Part shown: positions 14,729 through 23,590 of the stretch, in pieces | How the letters are laid out: the number at the start of each line of letters is the position of its first letter | How positions within the stretch are numbered: position 1 is the stretch's first letter | DNA from: Formivibrio sp. | GTDB taxonomy: Bacteria > Pseudomonadota > Gammaproteobacteria > Burkholderiales > Chitinibacteraceae | DNA: 45,176 bases | Assembly: GCA_031291275.1 (NCBI GenBank) | Contig: JARLJJ010000564.1 | Coordinates: forward strand, 1-45,176 | Direction of reading: 5' to 3' | The notes under the pieces: generated by a model | What the model was told of the DNA's origin: nothing | Database searches by the model: none | The model's input: the letters and a program-made list of their open reading frames with translations, nothing else | Position numbers and translations under genes: made by a program

Positions 14729-14904
14729 GTTGCTGCCCTTCGAGCTGCTGCCAACTAAACAGCAGGTAACCAAATTGCAGTAGCCGTTTATGATAACGAC
14801 GCTCCGACAAGTGTTTGGTGAGGTTACCGTTTAGCGAATGAACTCACTGGCCTGTACCCGTCCCGTAGGAAATGATGCCTTATGAAATGGCGCGGTCAAT
14901 AGCA

Positions 14905-16353
14905 CTACCATCCACCGCCCAATGCGCGGAATGTCGCAACCACTGCTCGGCCACTGCCGGTTTGCGCGCGCGCCAGCTGATCGCGTGCCGCCAATAACTG
15001 TCGATCTTGTTCCAACACTTCCATCAGACTGCTGGCGCCGCCTTTGTAGGCTTCTTCTGAAGAATTCCGTGCGCGCTGATCTGCTTCGACTTCGCGGATC
15101 AATTCGTGGCGCTCGGCATCAAACTCGGTTTGCATTACTAACGCGTTTTCGACATCTTCCGTCGCCCGTAGCATCGATAAACGGTAATGCGCTAGCGCTT
15201 CTGCATTGGCGCCTTTGGCACGTGCGACATCCTCATCGATACGGCCAAAGTCAAATAATCGCCAATGCACGCCGATCAGTGCCAATGGCTGGAAGCTGGC
15301 TGCCGACGGCGTCGCACTGTTCAGGCTTTCAAAACCCAGCAAGCCTGAGAGCGAAACCTTGGGGTAGTACTCCGCAGTGGCTACACCGATGCGAGCGTTC
15401 GATGCGGCCAGGCGACGTTCAGCGGCAATCACATCGGGACGGCGGCGCAGTAGATCCTCCGGCTTGAGCGTTACTGCCAGGGCAGGAATAGTGGCATCCA
15501 GTGCCGGGGCGGCAAGCTCCACGGCATAAGTGCCAGGCTGGGCGCCCATCAGTACGTCCAAGCGGTTCAGCTGGACATCCCGTTCGGCACGCAGCGGCGG
15601 GATGCTGGCTTTGACTTGAGCGACGCGTGCTTCGGCCTGGGATTGTTCTCGCAGCGTCGACATACCTTCGTTCAAGCGCAGGTTGACCAGTTCAAGCAAG
15701 TGGACGTCAGCCTTGATCTCATCCTCGGCCAAGGTAATCCGTGCCTGTGCGCCGCGCACCCGAAAATAAGCATCGGCCGCCTCCGCCGCGACCGACACCC
15801 GCACCCCCAACCGGTCAGCCTCGGCCGCTTGTGCCTCTGCCGTATCGGCCTCCGCCCCGCGCTGCAGACCGCCAGCCAGATCAATTTCCCAACTGGCACC
15901 AACCCCTGCGCTATACAAGGTCGCATTGCGTTCGTATCCAGGCTGGTGGCTGGCCAGCTTACCCATCGGGCTTTCCAGTGACTGGTGCTGTTCCGCGACC
16001 TGGGCGTTTACGCTGCCAATTGGCAACAACGCAGCACTTGATAGATGTGCAACGGCACGAGCCTGATCGACTCGCGCCAGAGCGGCTGCCAAGTCGAGAT
16101 TTTGTGCCAGCACGCGTTCAATGATCCGCGTCAGTACCGGATCGTTGAAGTGCGACCACCAGGCGTCGAGTGCGAGAGGTACGGTCATCGTTGCCGTTCC
16201 GGCATGCTTGAAGGCCTGCGGCATGGTCGATTCAGGTTTTATATAGTTGGGACCCACAGCGCAGGCCGAGAGTGCTAACGATATTGCCATGCTGAGCAGC
16301 ACGTTCGGCAAACGAGACTTGGCTGTAGATAAAACGGTCTTGCTGCTTGTCAT
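14905..16353 (-). CDS. NodT-family outer-membrane efflux lipoprotein (pump 1)
   Basis: A 482-residue member of the TolC-like outer-membrane factor family, NodT branch. It begins with a lipoprotein signal peptide whose lipobox LSAC places the lipidated cysteine at residue 31, followed by the family signature AVGPNYIKP. Two homologous halves contain the usual long helical hairpins; the WWSHFNDPVL and LLRRRPDVIAAERRLAASNARIGVA motifs are canonical. It forms the exit duct of a tripartite pump. The ATG at 16353 has AAGGAA upstream and is preferred over 16446. It is divergent from emrA-emrB, its likely partners. Confidence 0.9.
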   Translation of the reverse strand: MTSSKTVLSTAKSRLPNVLLSMAISLALSACAVGPNYIKPESTMPQAFKHAGTATMTVPLALDAWWSHFNDPVLTRIIERVLAQNLDLAAALARVDQARAVAHLSSAALLPIGSVNAQVAEQHQSLESPMGKLASHQPGYERNATLYSAGVGASWEIDLAGGLQRGAEADTAEAQAAEADRLGVRVSVAAEAADAYFRVRGAQARITLAEDEIKADVHLLELVNLRLNEGMSTLREQSQAEARVAQVKASIPPLRAERDVQLNRLDVLMGAQPGTYAVELAAPALDATIPALAVTLKPEDLLRRRPDVIAAERRLAASNARIGVATAEYYPKVSLSGLLGFESLNSATPSAASFQPLALIGVHWRLFDFGRIDEDVARAKGANAEALAHYRLSMLRATEDVENALVMQTEFDAERHELIREVEADQRARNSSEEAYKGGASSLMEVLEQDRQLLAARDQLARAQTGSGRAVVATFRALGGGW

Positions 16354-16784
16354 GATGGATTCCTTTATTAAATTGGCCGGCTGCTGCCGACTCGAAGGAC
16401 GCTGGATCACCAGCCTTGCCACTTCTTCGGCATTACTTCTTCGCATGGATTCGGCGTTCTCTTGACCCGGTAGTCATGGACAGCACGGGCCAAGAGCGTG
16501 TCGGTATGTTGTCTTCGATCTCGCGCACCATCCGCCATCAGTCACTCTGGGTCATGGTTTTGTCTGGGTAATTTAAATAGTTTTACCAGTAACTTGCATT
16601 ACGATAGTTACAAGAGTACAGTCACTTTCATTATAAAAGCAAGTGGTATTTTAAATTGGTAGCAAGCGGCATAAACGGATGTTCTGAAATCACCGTTCTA
16701 TTGGCCAATTCGCTTGCTCAGCGGTACCCCAAGCATTTTGTTCACCCATCCACAGCGAGTGGACATAGATAAGGAGCAGTAACC
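16354..16784. promoter_or_regulatory. Divergent control region of the EmrAB-type pump
   Basis: A 431-base spacer between the NodT and emrA starts. An inverted repeat, GTAACT at 16589-16594 and AGTTAC at 16606-16611, overlaps a plausible promoter for emrA: TTGCAT at 16594, 17 bases, then TACAGT at 16617. A repressor bound there would block emrA. The HxlR protein encoded at 20380 in the same cluster is the nearest candidate. The half of the spacer next to the NodT gene shows no clear signal. Confidence 0.45.
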
Positions 16785-17888
16785 ATGACGAGCCCGGCCA
16801 ATGAGTCAGCCATCCCCGAAGTACAGGAGAAACGGAATAAGTTGCGCGGCAGAATACGGGTCGCCGCCTGTGTTGCCATTGCTGCGGGCATCGGCGCAGG
16901 TATTTATGGTTGGCACTGGTGGAATAACGGGCGCTTCATGGAAGACACGGAAGACGCTTATGTCGGCGGCGACATCACCGTGATCAGCCCCAAGGTGCCG
17001 GGCTATATCGTCTCGGCAGCTGTGACCGACAACCAGATCGTGCATGCGGGAGATTTACTGGTAAAACTCGATGACCGCGACTATCGGGCGGCACTGGAAA
17101 AGGCGGAAGGCGCCGTGGCCGCACAACAAGCCCTGATCGCCAATCTGGACGCCACGCGCAGCTTGCAACAAGCGGTGATTGCGCAGACCAGGGCCGGCGT
17201 CGTCGCAACATCGGCCGAGACCGCACGTTCGCACGACAATGAACAGCGTTATCAGAACCTGTCAGCCAGGGCGGCCGTCTCTATTCAGAGTGCACAACAG
17301 GCCGATGCCGATTACAAGCAGGCGTTGGCTAACGGCCAGAAAGCGCAAGCCGTACAAGTTGCGGCGGAACGCGAGTTGGACGTGATCGCGACGCGCCGCC
17401 TGCAGGCAGTCGCAGCACTCAAGCAAGCCATTGCCGAGCGCGATATTGCCAAACTGAATCTTGGCTACACCGAACTGCGTGCACCGATCGACGGCACCAT
17501 CGGCAACCGCTATGCCCGCAATGGCGCGTTCGCCGCAATTGGCACCCATATGATGTCCATTGTGCCGGCACGCGGGTTATGGATTGATGCCAACTTCAAG
17601 GAAAGCCAACTTGCCAAGCTCCGGCCCGGCCTGCCGGCCACGATTGAGGCCGACGTGCTGCCAGGCCATCGTTTCCACGGCCATGTCGCCAGTATGGCAC
17701 CCGCTACCGGCGCGCAATTCAGTGTTTTGCCGCCAGAGAACGCCACCGGCAATTTCACCAAGATCGTGCAGCGCGTACCGGTGCGCATCGTGCTTGACGA
17801 TGCCGACGGGGTATTGGGTGCCTTGCGTCCCGGTTTGTCGGTGATTGCAGAGGTCGATGCCCGCAGCACCCGAGGTCAGCAGCCATGA
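16785..17888 (+). CDS. emrA: EmrA/HlyD-type membrane fusion protein
   Basis: A 367-residue periplasmic adaptor. A single membrane anchor spans about residues 24-44. Next comes the barrel-sandwich start (TEDAYVGGDITVISPKVPGYI), a long alanine- and glutamine-rich coiled-coil hairpin at about 90-205, the closing lipoyl half (LGYTELRAPIDGTIGNRYARNG) and a beta-barrel. It links the inner-membrane MFS pump to the outer-membrane channel, as EmrA does for EmrB. AAGGAG lies 8 bases before the ATG. It overlaps emrB by 4 bases, so the two are co-translated. The exported compounds cannot be read from the sequence. Confidence 0.9.
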   Translation: MTSPANESAIPEVQEKRNKLRGRIRVAACVAIAAGIGAGIYGWHWWNNGRFMEDTEDAYVGGDITVISPKVPGYIVSAAVTDNQIVHAGDLLVKLDDRDYRAALEKAEGAVAAQQALIANLDATRSLQQAVIAQTRAGVVATSAETARSHDNEQRYQNLSARAAVSIQSAQQADADYKQALANGQKAQAVQVAAERELDVIATRRLQAVAALKQAIAERDIAKLNLGYTELRAPIDGTIGNRYARNGAFAAIGTHMMSIVPARGLWIDANFKESQLAKLRPGLPATIEADVLPGHRFHGHVASMAPATGAQFSVLPPENATGNFTKIVQRVPVRIVLDDADGVLGALRPGLSVIAEVDARSTRGQQP

Positions 17889-19483
17889 GCGCCGCCCCCC
17901 CTACCCGGGAACTGCTGAAACTGATCCTGCCAGCAGACATGACCATGGCGGCCAAGGTATTTGCTTTCTCCACCATGTGCATCGGCATGTTCATTGCACT
18001 GATTGACATCCAGATTGTGTCAGCCTCTTTGCGCGAGATCGGTGGCGGTTTATCAGCCGGCGTCGACGAGACAGTCTGGGTGCAAACCAGCTATCTGATT
18101 GCCGAGATCATTGTCATTCCGTTGTCGGGCTGGATGTCGCGCGTGATGTCGACACGCTGGCTATTCAGCATCTCGGCCGCGGGCTTCACGCTCACCAGCT
18201 TGTTGTGCGGCATGGCATGGAATATCCAGAGCATGATCCTGTTTCGGGCGCTACAAGGCTTCCTTGGCGGCTCCATGATTCCCTTGGTCTTCACTACCGC
18301 GTTCGCCTTCTTCTCCGGCCGACAGCGCGTCATCGCTGCGGCCACCATCGGCGCTATTGCCTCGTTGGCTCCCACGCTGGGCCCAACCGTCGGCGGCTGG
18401 ATTACTGACAACTATTCCTGGCACTGGCTGTTCTTTATCAATCTTGTGCCAGGCATCTTCGTCACCCTTGCCGTACCCATCCTGGTCAAGATAGATCGGC
18501 CAGACTGGTCGCTATTACGCAACGCAGATTATCTGGGCATGGCACTGATGGCCTTGTTTCTCGGCTGTCTGGAATACACGCTGGAAGAAGGTCCGCGCCT
18601 GGACTGGCTAGGCGACCCGGTGATCCTGACCACAGCCTGGATTGCAGGCATCTCCAGCGTGCTGTTTGTTTGGCGCAGCCTGAGTTATCGATTCCCTGTG
18701 GTGGACCTACGGGCGCTCAAGAACAGTAATTTTGCGCTCGGCTGCTTTTTTTCCTTCATTACCGGGGTAGGCATCTTCGCCACCATTTACCTGACCCCGG
18801 TTTTCCTAGGTCGGGTGCACGGCTATAGCGCTTTGCAGATTGGCATGGCGGTGTTCTCCACCGGCGTGTTCCAGATCCTGTCGATCCCGGTGTACTCTTT
18901 CTTCGCCAACCGGGTCGACCTGCGTTGGCTGATGATGTTCGGGCTGGCCTGCTTCGCGCTATCGATGTGGCAATTCTCGCCGATCACGCACGACTGGAGC
19001 GGTGCTGAACTGTTGCTGCCACAGGCGTTGCGCGGGATAGGGCAGCAGTTTGCCGTGCCACCGATTGTTACGCTCACGCTGGGCGGACTGGCCATGGAAC
19101 GACTCCGACTGGCATCCGGCTTGTTCAACCTGATGCGTAACTTGGGCGGGGCCATCGGCATCGCGGTCTGCGCCACCATTCTGAACGATCGCACCAACTT
19201 GCACTTTCAGCGGCTGGCCGAGCATCTAACCCGCAGCAATGATGCGACCAACTCGATACTGCAAAGCATCAGCAGCCATTTTGCAAACTTGGGTGGCGAT
19301 CTGGCGTTGGGTGAATCCGGCGCACTGCGACAGCTTTGGAAGCTCACCTTCCGCGAAGCGCTGACGCTGAGTTTTGCCGATACCTTCCTCGCAGTCATGG
19401 TCTGCTTCATTATCGCCACAGCCATGGTGCCCTTGATGCGCAAGGTCGCGCCACCCAAGGCGCCCTCAGCGGACGCGCATTGA
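17885..19483 (+). CDS. emrB: EmrB/QacA-type MFS multidrug exporter (DHA2)
   Basis: A 532-residue membrane protein with about 14 transmembrane helices, the DHA2 drug:H+ antiporter layout. The first helix ends with IALIDIQIVSASLREIGG, typical of EmrB. Motif C appears around ASLAPTLGPTVGGWITDNYSW, and the C-terminal half has the RLASGLFNLMRNLGGAIGIA segment. Together with EmrA and a NodT or TolC channel it would pump hydrophobic drugs or weak acids straight out of the cell. The start overlaps the emrA stop. An SDR gene follows 66 bases later and may be in the same operon. Confidence 0.92.
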   Translation: MSAAPPTRELLKLILPADMTMAAKVFAFSTMCIGMFIALIDIQIVSASLREIGGGLSAGVDETVWVQTSYLIAEIIVIPLSGWMSRVMSTRWLFSISAAGFTLTSLLCGMAWNIQSMILFRALQGFLGGSMIPLVFTTAFAFFSGRQRVIAAATIGAIASLAPTLGPTVGGWITDNYSWHWLFFINLVPGIFVTLAVPILVKIDRPDWSLLRNADYLGMALMALFLGCLEYTLEEGPRLDWLGDPVILTTAWIAGISSVLFVWRSLSYRFPVVDLRALKNSNFALGCFFSFITGVGIFATIYLTPVFLGRVHGYSALQIGMAVFSTGVFQILSIPVYSFFANRVDLRWLMMFGLACFALSMWQFSPITHDWSGAELLLPQALRGIGQQFAVPPIVTLTLGGLAMERLRLASGLFNLMRNLGGAIGIAVCATILNDRTNLHFQRLAEHLTRSNDATNSILQSISSHFANLGGDLALGESGALRQLWKLTFREALTLSFADTFLAVMVCFIIATAMVPLMRKVAPPKAPSADAH

Positions 19484-19549
19484 ACCCATCCGATTTACCC
19501 CGTTGTGTCCTGACCTTGTTTGCTCTTCTTGTTGAAAAGGAAATGCCCC

Positions 19550-20251
19550 ATGAAAATCAAAGACTCCGTCGCCTTTGTTACCGGCGCAAATCGTGGCCTA
19601 GGCCTTGCTCTTGTACATGAATTACTAGCTCGCGGCGCCAGCAAGGTCTACGCCGGCGTGCGCGATCCCGCCAGCATCAAGTTGCCAGGCGTTGTCGCCG
19701 TCAAGCTCGACGTGACCAATCCCGCCGACGTTGCTGCTGCCTCTGCGCAATGCGGCGATGTCACCTTGCTGATTAACAATGCCGGGATCGCCAAGCTCAT
19801 CAGCTATCTCGATCCAATGGCCATCAATACCGCGCGTGATATTCTGGATGCCAACTTCCTTGGTCCGATCCGTATGAGCCAAGCGTTTACATCGATCCTG
19901 GCTGCCAATGGTGGCGGGGCCATCGTCAATGTGCTGTCGGTAGGAAGCTGGGTGAATTCGCCGGAACTATCACTCTACGCCGCATCAAAGTCCGCCGCCT
20001 GGGGTTTCACCAACGGCTTGCGCACATCGCTGCGGGCACAAGGCACGCAGGTGGTCGGCTTGCATGTCGGCTTTATGGATACCGATATGACGCATGGTTT
20101 GGATTTTGCCAAGGTGAGTCCGCAAGACGTCGCGGTAACGACGCTGGCCGGGGTCGAAAGTGGTCTGGAAGAAGTACTGGCAGATGACATCACTCGCACA
20201 GTAAAACAGGGCTTGTCGACCGGTATTTACCTGACACCGTTGCAACGTTGA
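19550..20251 (+). CDS. Short-chain dehydrogenase/reductase
   Basis: A 233-residue classical SDR. It has the cofactor motif TGANRGLG (residues 11-18), the LLINNAG motif and the catalytic Y143-x3-K147 in LYAASKSAAW. The residue after the second strand is Arg (GVRDP), which suggests NADPH preference. It should reduce or oxidise a small carbonyl or alcohol substrate in the cytoplasm. AAGGAAA precedes the ATG at 19550; the in-frame upstream start at 19520 has no ribosome site. It sits behind emrB and ahead of an HxlR regulator, so it may modify a compound handled by the pump. The substrate is unknown. Confidence 0.88.
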   Translation: MKIKDSVAFVTGANRGLGLALVHELLARGASKVYAGVRDPASIKLPGVVAVKLDVTNPADVAAASAQCGDVTLLINNAGIAKLISYLDPMAINTARDILDANFLGPIRMSQAFTSILAANGGGAIVNVLSVGSWVNSPELSLYAASKSAAWGFTNGLRTSLRAQGTQVVGLHVGFMDTDMTHGLDFAKVSPQDVAVTTLAGVESGLEEVLADDITRTVKQGLSTGIYLTPLQR

Positions 20252-20272
20252 GCCCGATAAACGCGGGCCCGA

Positions 20273-20310
20273 CCTCAAGCGTTGCTGCAAATCACCGCTG
20301 ACGCTTGAGG
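20273..20310 (+). terminator. Hairpin after the SDR gene
   Basis: CCTCAAGCGT at 20273-20282 pairs perfectly with ACGCTTGAGG at 20301-20310 across an 18-base loop and is followed by TTTA. It probably ends or weakens the emrA-emrB-SDR transcript before the HxlR gene. Confidence 0.5.
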
Positions 20311-20379
20311 TTTACTCCTAATGCCAACCATAGTTGCTATCATATTAAAAGTCATATGAACGCGGAGAGGATAACCATC

Positions 20380-20868
20380 ATGCAACACAAGAGTTTCGGC
20401 AACATGCAATGCCCCATTGCCCGTAGCCTCGAACGGGTTGGTGAATGGTGGAGCATCCTTATTCTGCGCGATGCCTTCTATGGCCTGACCCGCTTCGATG
20501 AATTTCAAAAAAGTCTTGATATTGCTCCCAACATGCTAACGCGCCGACTCAATGCGTTGGTTGAGGAAGGCGTGCTGGAACGCCATCTCTACTGCGAAAA
20601 ACCCCCGCGCCATGAGTACCTCCTGACCCAGCGCGGCCGCGATTTCCGCCCGGTATTGCTGGCGCTTCTCGCCTGGGGCAACAAGCATTTCGCACCTGAG
20701 GGTGCAAGTGTTGTGCTGCTCGACTCAAGCACCGGCGAGAAGGCTGATCCCGTGCTCGTCGATGCTTTGACGGGAAAGCGGATCAGTGAAACGGAACATG
20801 TCATAGGCGCAGGGCCTGCTGCTGAGGCGCGTGTCTTGCGACGCATAGCGCATGCTGCTGCGAAATAA
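20380..20868 (+). CDS. HxlR-family regulator 1
   Basis: A 162-residue winged-helix protein of the HxlR type: CPIARSLERVGEWWSILILRDAFYGLTRFDEFQKSL, then APNMLTRRLNALVEEGVLER and the wing with YLLTQRGRDF. A cysteine (MQCPIA) stands before the first helix, where several HxlR family members sense electrophiles or oxidants. The C-terminal 60 residues are longer than in most members. GGAGAGG lies upstream of the ATG at 20380. The spacer before it contains CATAT and ATATG arms 8 bases apart, a possible own operator. It is likely to control the pump and SDR beside it. Confidence 0.86.
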   Translation: MQHKSFGNMQCPIARSLERVGEWWSILILRDAFYGLTRFDEFQKSLDIAPNMLTRRLNALVEEGVLERHLYCEKPPRHEYLLTQRGRDFRPVLLALLAWGNKHFAPEGASVVLLDSSTGEKADPVLVDALTGKRISETEHVIGAGPAAEARVLRRIAHAAAK

Positions 20869-21082
20869 TTGGCACATCGCTTGCGCCTGCCTGGCTCGCC
20901 GCGTTAACCAGTAATTTGCCAAGCTCAATATGCTTGAACCTGCTGCTTGGTTGAAACCCTTTCGGTTTATTCTCAAACACGACATTGCTTGGTCTGACGT
21001 TCAGTCATTGCCGCTGGTCGCATCGCTAAAGTCGAACGACGAGTGTCAGGAAGTCACTGGACGATACCATCCCCAAGCGAAC

Positions 21083-21295
21083 TCACACTGGAGCAGAGGT
21101 ATCTGGAGCCGGCTTTTCGGTGCTGCGTCCAAATAGAGAAACCACGCCACCGTAGTGAATCGTCCCAGGCAAGTTTTGCAATTTCTTAATCGCAAGCGAT
21201 AACGGTGACGGTTCAATGCGTAGCTGCTCCGCGACGCGAGCGACATGGAAGTCTTCAGCTGCGACTATGAAGCAATGGAAACGGCGAAGTTCCAT
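21083..21295 (-). pseudogene. LysR regulator N-terminal remnant
   Basis: The first 41 or so codons (21295 down to about 21172) encode a clear LysR helix-turn-helix: MELRRFHCFIVAAEDFHVA, then RVAEQLRIEPSPLSLAIKKLQ. After this the frame departs from the family and stops at residue 70, although a following FGRST hints at the next conserved segment (LFxRST). A complete LysR protein is about 300 residues, so this is a broken gene. The bases between here and the HxlR stop (20869-21082) hold no recognisable remainder. Confidence 0.7.
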
Positions 21296-21326
21296 ATTCC
21301 TCTTTAGCCGTTACGGGTATGTGCTG

Positions 21327-22790
21327 TCACTGCTTGATCGACAGCATGTCGGCTTTTCGGGATTGCCAGCCGCCGCCGAGCGCCCTGAAGGCCGCGACCG
21401 CTGCGCGTGCTGATTCCGTTTGCGCTTGCACTCGTGCATCGGAGGTGCGCAGCAAGTTTTCGTCGGCCTGCAAGACTTCGATCAGGCTGACGACCCCTTT
21501 TTGATACGCTGCAAACGAAGCGCCTCGCGCGCGGCCGAGCGAGTCCACGCCTTGGGCTAGAACAGCGGCCAGCTCTTCGCGCTTGACCAGCGCCGAGAAG
21601 GCATTTTCCACATCCTCTGTTGCCCGGAGTACGGCTAGCCGATACGCAGCCAGCATCTCGGCCTCCTGGCCCTTGGCCTGCTCGATCTGTGCATTGATGC
21701 GGCCGAAATCAAACAGGCGCCAGCGCAGACCGAGCACGCCGGCGGCCTGACTGGCGCCGCCGGTGAACAGATTGCCACCGGACACCGAAGTCGCGCTGCC
21801 GATCAGCCCACTCAGCGAGAGCTTGGGGTAGTACTCGGCGATGGCAACACCAATACGCGCGTTCGACGCGGCCAGGCGGCGCTCGGCCACGATCAGGTCA
21901 GGCCGGCGCCTGAGCAATTCGCCGGGCGACCCGGTGGCGGCGATCTGCGGGGCCGTCGGGATAGTACTGGCTTCCATCAGCTCAGACCGATGCGTGCCTG
22001 GCAGCGAACCAAGTATCACATCCAGCGCGTTCATGGCCGCGTCCAGACCCGTCTCAAGCACCGGTACGGATGCACGGACCTGCGCAAGCGCGCCTTCGGC
22101 CTGCCGCACTTGCATTTCGGCCGCCAATCCCTTGCTGTACAGAAGCTTGATGGTTGAAAGCAGGTCCTGCTGTGTTTGCACCTGTTTTCGGGCAACGTCG
22201 AGGCGGGTCTGCAATCCACGGATGCTGATGTAGATGTCGGCGGTCTGTGCCGCCACGGCGAGTCGAGTGGCTACTGCGCCGGCTTCCGAAGCCTGGTACT
22301 CGGCGAGCGCGGCTTCCTGTCCCCGGCGCAGGCCGCCGAACACGTCCAGCTCCCAGCTCGCACCGGCGTTGGCCTCGTAAGCATTGCCGTAACGGTCGAA
22401 ACCGGGGGTCGAGTTCAAAACTTGCCCCAACGGGGTTTCCACGGACTGATAAGCCCTGGCCGCCTGACCGGCCACATTGCCGGAAGGCAGCAATGCGGCG
22501 TTGGCCGCACCAAGCCCGGCACGCGCCTGCCGGACGCGTGCAGATGCCTGGGCGAGATCGAGGTTCTGTTCCAGCGCCAGCTTCACGAATCGCGTCAGTT
22601 GCGGGTCGCCGAAACCTGCCCACCATACGGCGAGGTCGGCACTGGCAGTCGCCTGTCGTTGATCTACAGCCGGCTGGCCCATGAACCGTTGCGGCATGGG
22701 TATGTCGGGCCGGACGTAATCTGGGCCGACAGCGCAGCCTGTTGACAGGCTGGCAACGATGAGGGCGGCAAGGGCGTGTTTGGGCTGCAT
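21327..22790 (-). CDS. NodT-family outer-membrane efflux lipoprotein (pump 2)
   Basis: A 487-residue outer-membrane factor, paralogous to the one at 14905-16353. The lipobox STGC places the lipid-bearing cysteine at residue 19, followed by AVGPDYVRPD. It has the WWAGFGDPQL and LLRRRPDLIVAERRLAASNARIGVA signatures and ends with AFRALGGGW, as the paralogue does. It should form the outer-membrane duct for the RND pump encoded divergently at 23591-27762. No clear Shine-Dalgarno precedes the ATG. Its promoter, TTGACA-16-TATTAT on the minus strand, overlaps the TetR operator. GC content is higher than in the T6SS region. Confidence 0.9.
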   Translation of the reverse strand: MQPKHALAALIVASLSTGCAVGPDYVRPDIPMPQRFMGQPAVDQRQATASADLAVWWAGFGDPQLTRFVKLALEQNLDLAQASARVRQARAGLGAANAALLPSGNVAGQAARAYQSVETPLGQVLNSTPGFDRYGNAYEANAGASWELDVFGGLRRGQEAALAEYQASEAGAVATRLAVAAQTADIYISIRGLQTRLDVARKQVQTQQDLLSTIKLLYSKGLAAEMQVRQAEGALAQVRASVPVLETGLDAAMNALDVILGSLPGTHRSELMEASTIPTAPQIAATGSPGELLRRRPDLIVAERRLAASNARIGVAIAEYYPKLSLSGLIGSATSVSGGNLFTGGASQAAGVLGLRWRLFDFGRINAQIEQAKGQEAEMLAAYRLAVLRATEDVENAFSALVKREELAAVLAQGVDSLGRARGASFAAYQKGVVSLIEVLQADENLLRTSDARVQAQTESARAAVAAFRALGGGWQSRKADMLSIKQ

Positions 22791-22818
22791 GGGCGGTACC
22801 GGAGCGGGAGAGATGATT

Positions 22819-22842
22819 GTGACTATAATACAATTTAGTCAC
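22819..22842. promoter_or_regulatory. TetR operator 1 and divergent promoter
   Basis: Perfect 7-base arms GTGACTA (22819-22825) and TAGTCAC (22836-22842) flank a 10-base AT-rich centre. On the minus strand a TTGACA at 22846-22851 is followed after 16 bases by TATTAT inside the palindrome, so a bound repressor would shut off the NodT gene. The tetR start is 40 bases away on the other side. The same 24-base pattern recurs at 23522. Confidence 0.75.
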
Positions 22843-22881
22843 TTGTTGTCAAGCTTTGAAACTGGCGGTAAGCTAAACCCC

Positions 22882-23505
22882 ATGAAAAACGCAAGCACAA
22901 CACCCAATCCCGTTTCGGCCCGCGGCCCGGCAGACCATGAGGTGCGTGACCAGATCGTTGCCGCGGCCACCGATCACTTCAGCCTGTATGGCTACGAGAA
23001 GACGACCGTCTCCGATCTTGCCAAGTCCATCGGCTTTTCCAAGGCCTACATCTACAAGTTCTTCGAATCCAAGCAAGCCATTGGCGAGATGATCTGCGCC
23101 AACTGTCTGTGCAAGATCGAAACCGAGGTCAGTGCGGCTGTCGCCGAGGCCGATCAGCCGCCGGACAAGCTGCGGCGGCTGTTCAAGGCCAGCACTGAGG
23201 CGAGTCTTCGCCTGTTTTCCCAGGATCGCAAGCTTTACGAGATTGCCGCCTCCGCCGCTACGGAACGCTGGCAGGCGGTGCTCGCCTACGAAGAACGCAC
23301 CCAGAAGCGGCTTCGGGATGTCTTGCAGGAGGGGCGCCAGACCGGGGACTTCGAACGCAAGACACCTCTCGACGAAACCACAATGGCGATTTATCTGGTG
23401 ATGCGCCCTTACCTTAACCCGCTGCTGCTGCAACATAGCTTCGATTACACCGAAGCGGCGCCGGCGCTATTGTCCAGCCTGGTGCTGCGCAGCCTGTCGC
23501 CATAG
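22882..23505 (+). CDS. TetR-family repressor of the RND pump
   Basis: A 207-residue TetR protein. The DNA-binding domain is at residues about 20-70: IVAAATDHFSLYGYEKTTVS, then DLAKSIGFSKAYIYKFFESK. The rest is the all-helical ligand domain. I chose the ATG at 22882, inside the spacer, because the upstream frame would cross the palindromic operator. It lies between the divergent NodT gene and the adaptor-permease pair, with matching palindromes on both sides, so it very probably represses all of them and itself. The inducing drug is unknown. Confidence 0.88.
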   Translation: MKNASTTPNPVSARGPADHEVRDQIVAAATDHFSLYGYEKTTVSDLAKSIGFSKAYIYKFFESKQAIGEMICANCLCKIETEVSAAVAEADQPPDKLRRLFKASTEASLRLFSQDRKLYEIAASAATERWQAVLAYEERTQKRLRDVLQEGRQTGDFERKTPLDETTMAIYLVMRPYLNPLLLQHSFDYTEAAPALLSSLVLRSLSP

Positions 23506-23521
23506 TGCACAGAATTAATTG

Positions 23522-23545
23522 GTGACTATTGACTAATTTGGTCAC
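23522..23545 (+). promoter_or_regulatory. TetR operator 2 before the adaptor gene
   Basis: GTGACTA at 23522-23528 and TGGTCAC at 23539-23545 flank 10 bases, the same 24-base architecture as operator 1 with one arm mismatch. A likely promoter, TTGACT at 23529-23534 with CACAAT 17 bases later, runs through it. This places the RND adaptor and permease under the same repressor as the NodT gene. Confidence 0.7.
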
Positions 23546-23590
23546 TGTAACCACAATGAAAGTCCTGAACATTTCGTCAAAGGGACTTTC

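Noticed and set aside
14729-14904. Continuation of the dispersed repeat toward the NodT gene
   Set aside because: Similarity to the left copy stops abruptly at 14728; bases beyond do not match the attC region at the other copy.
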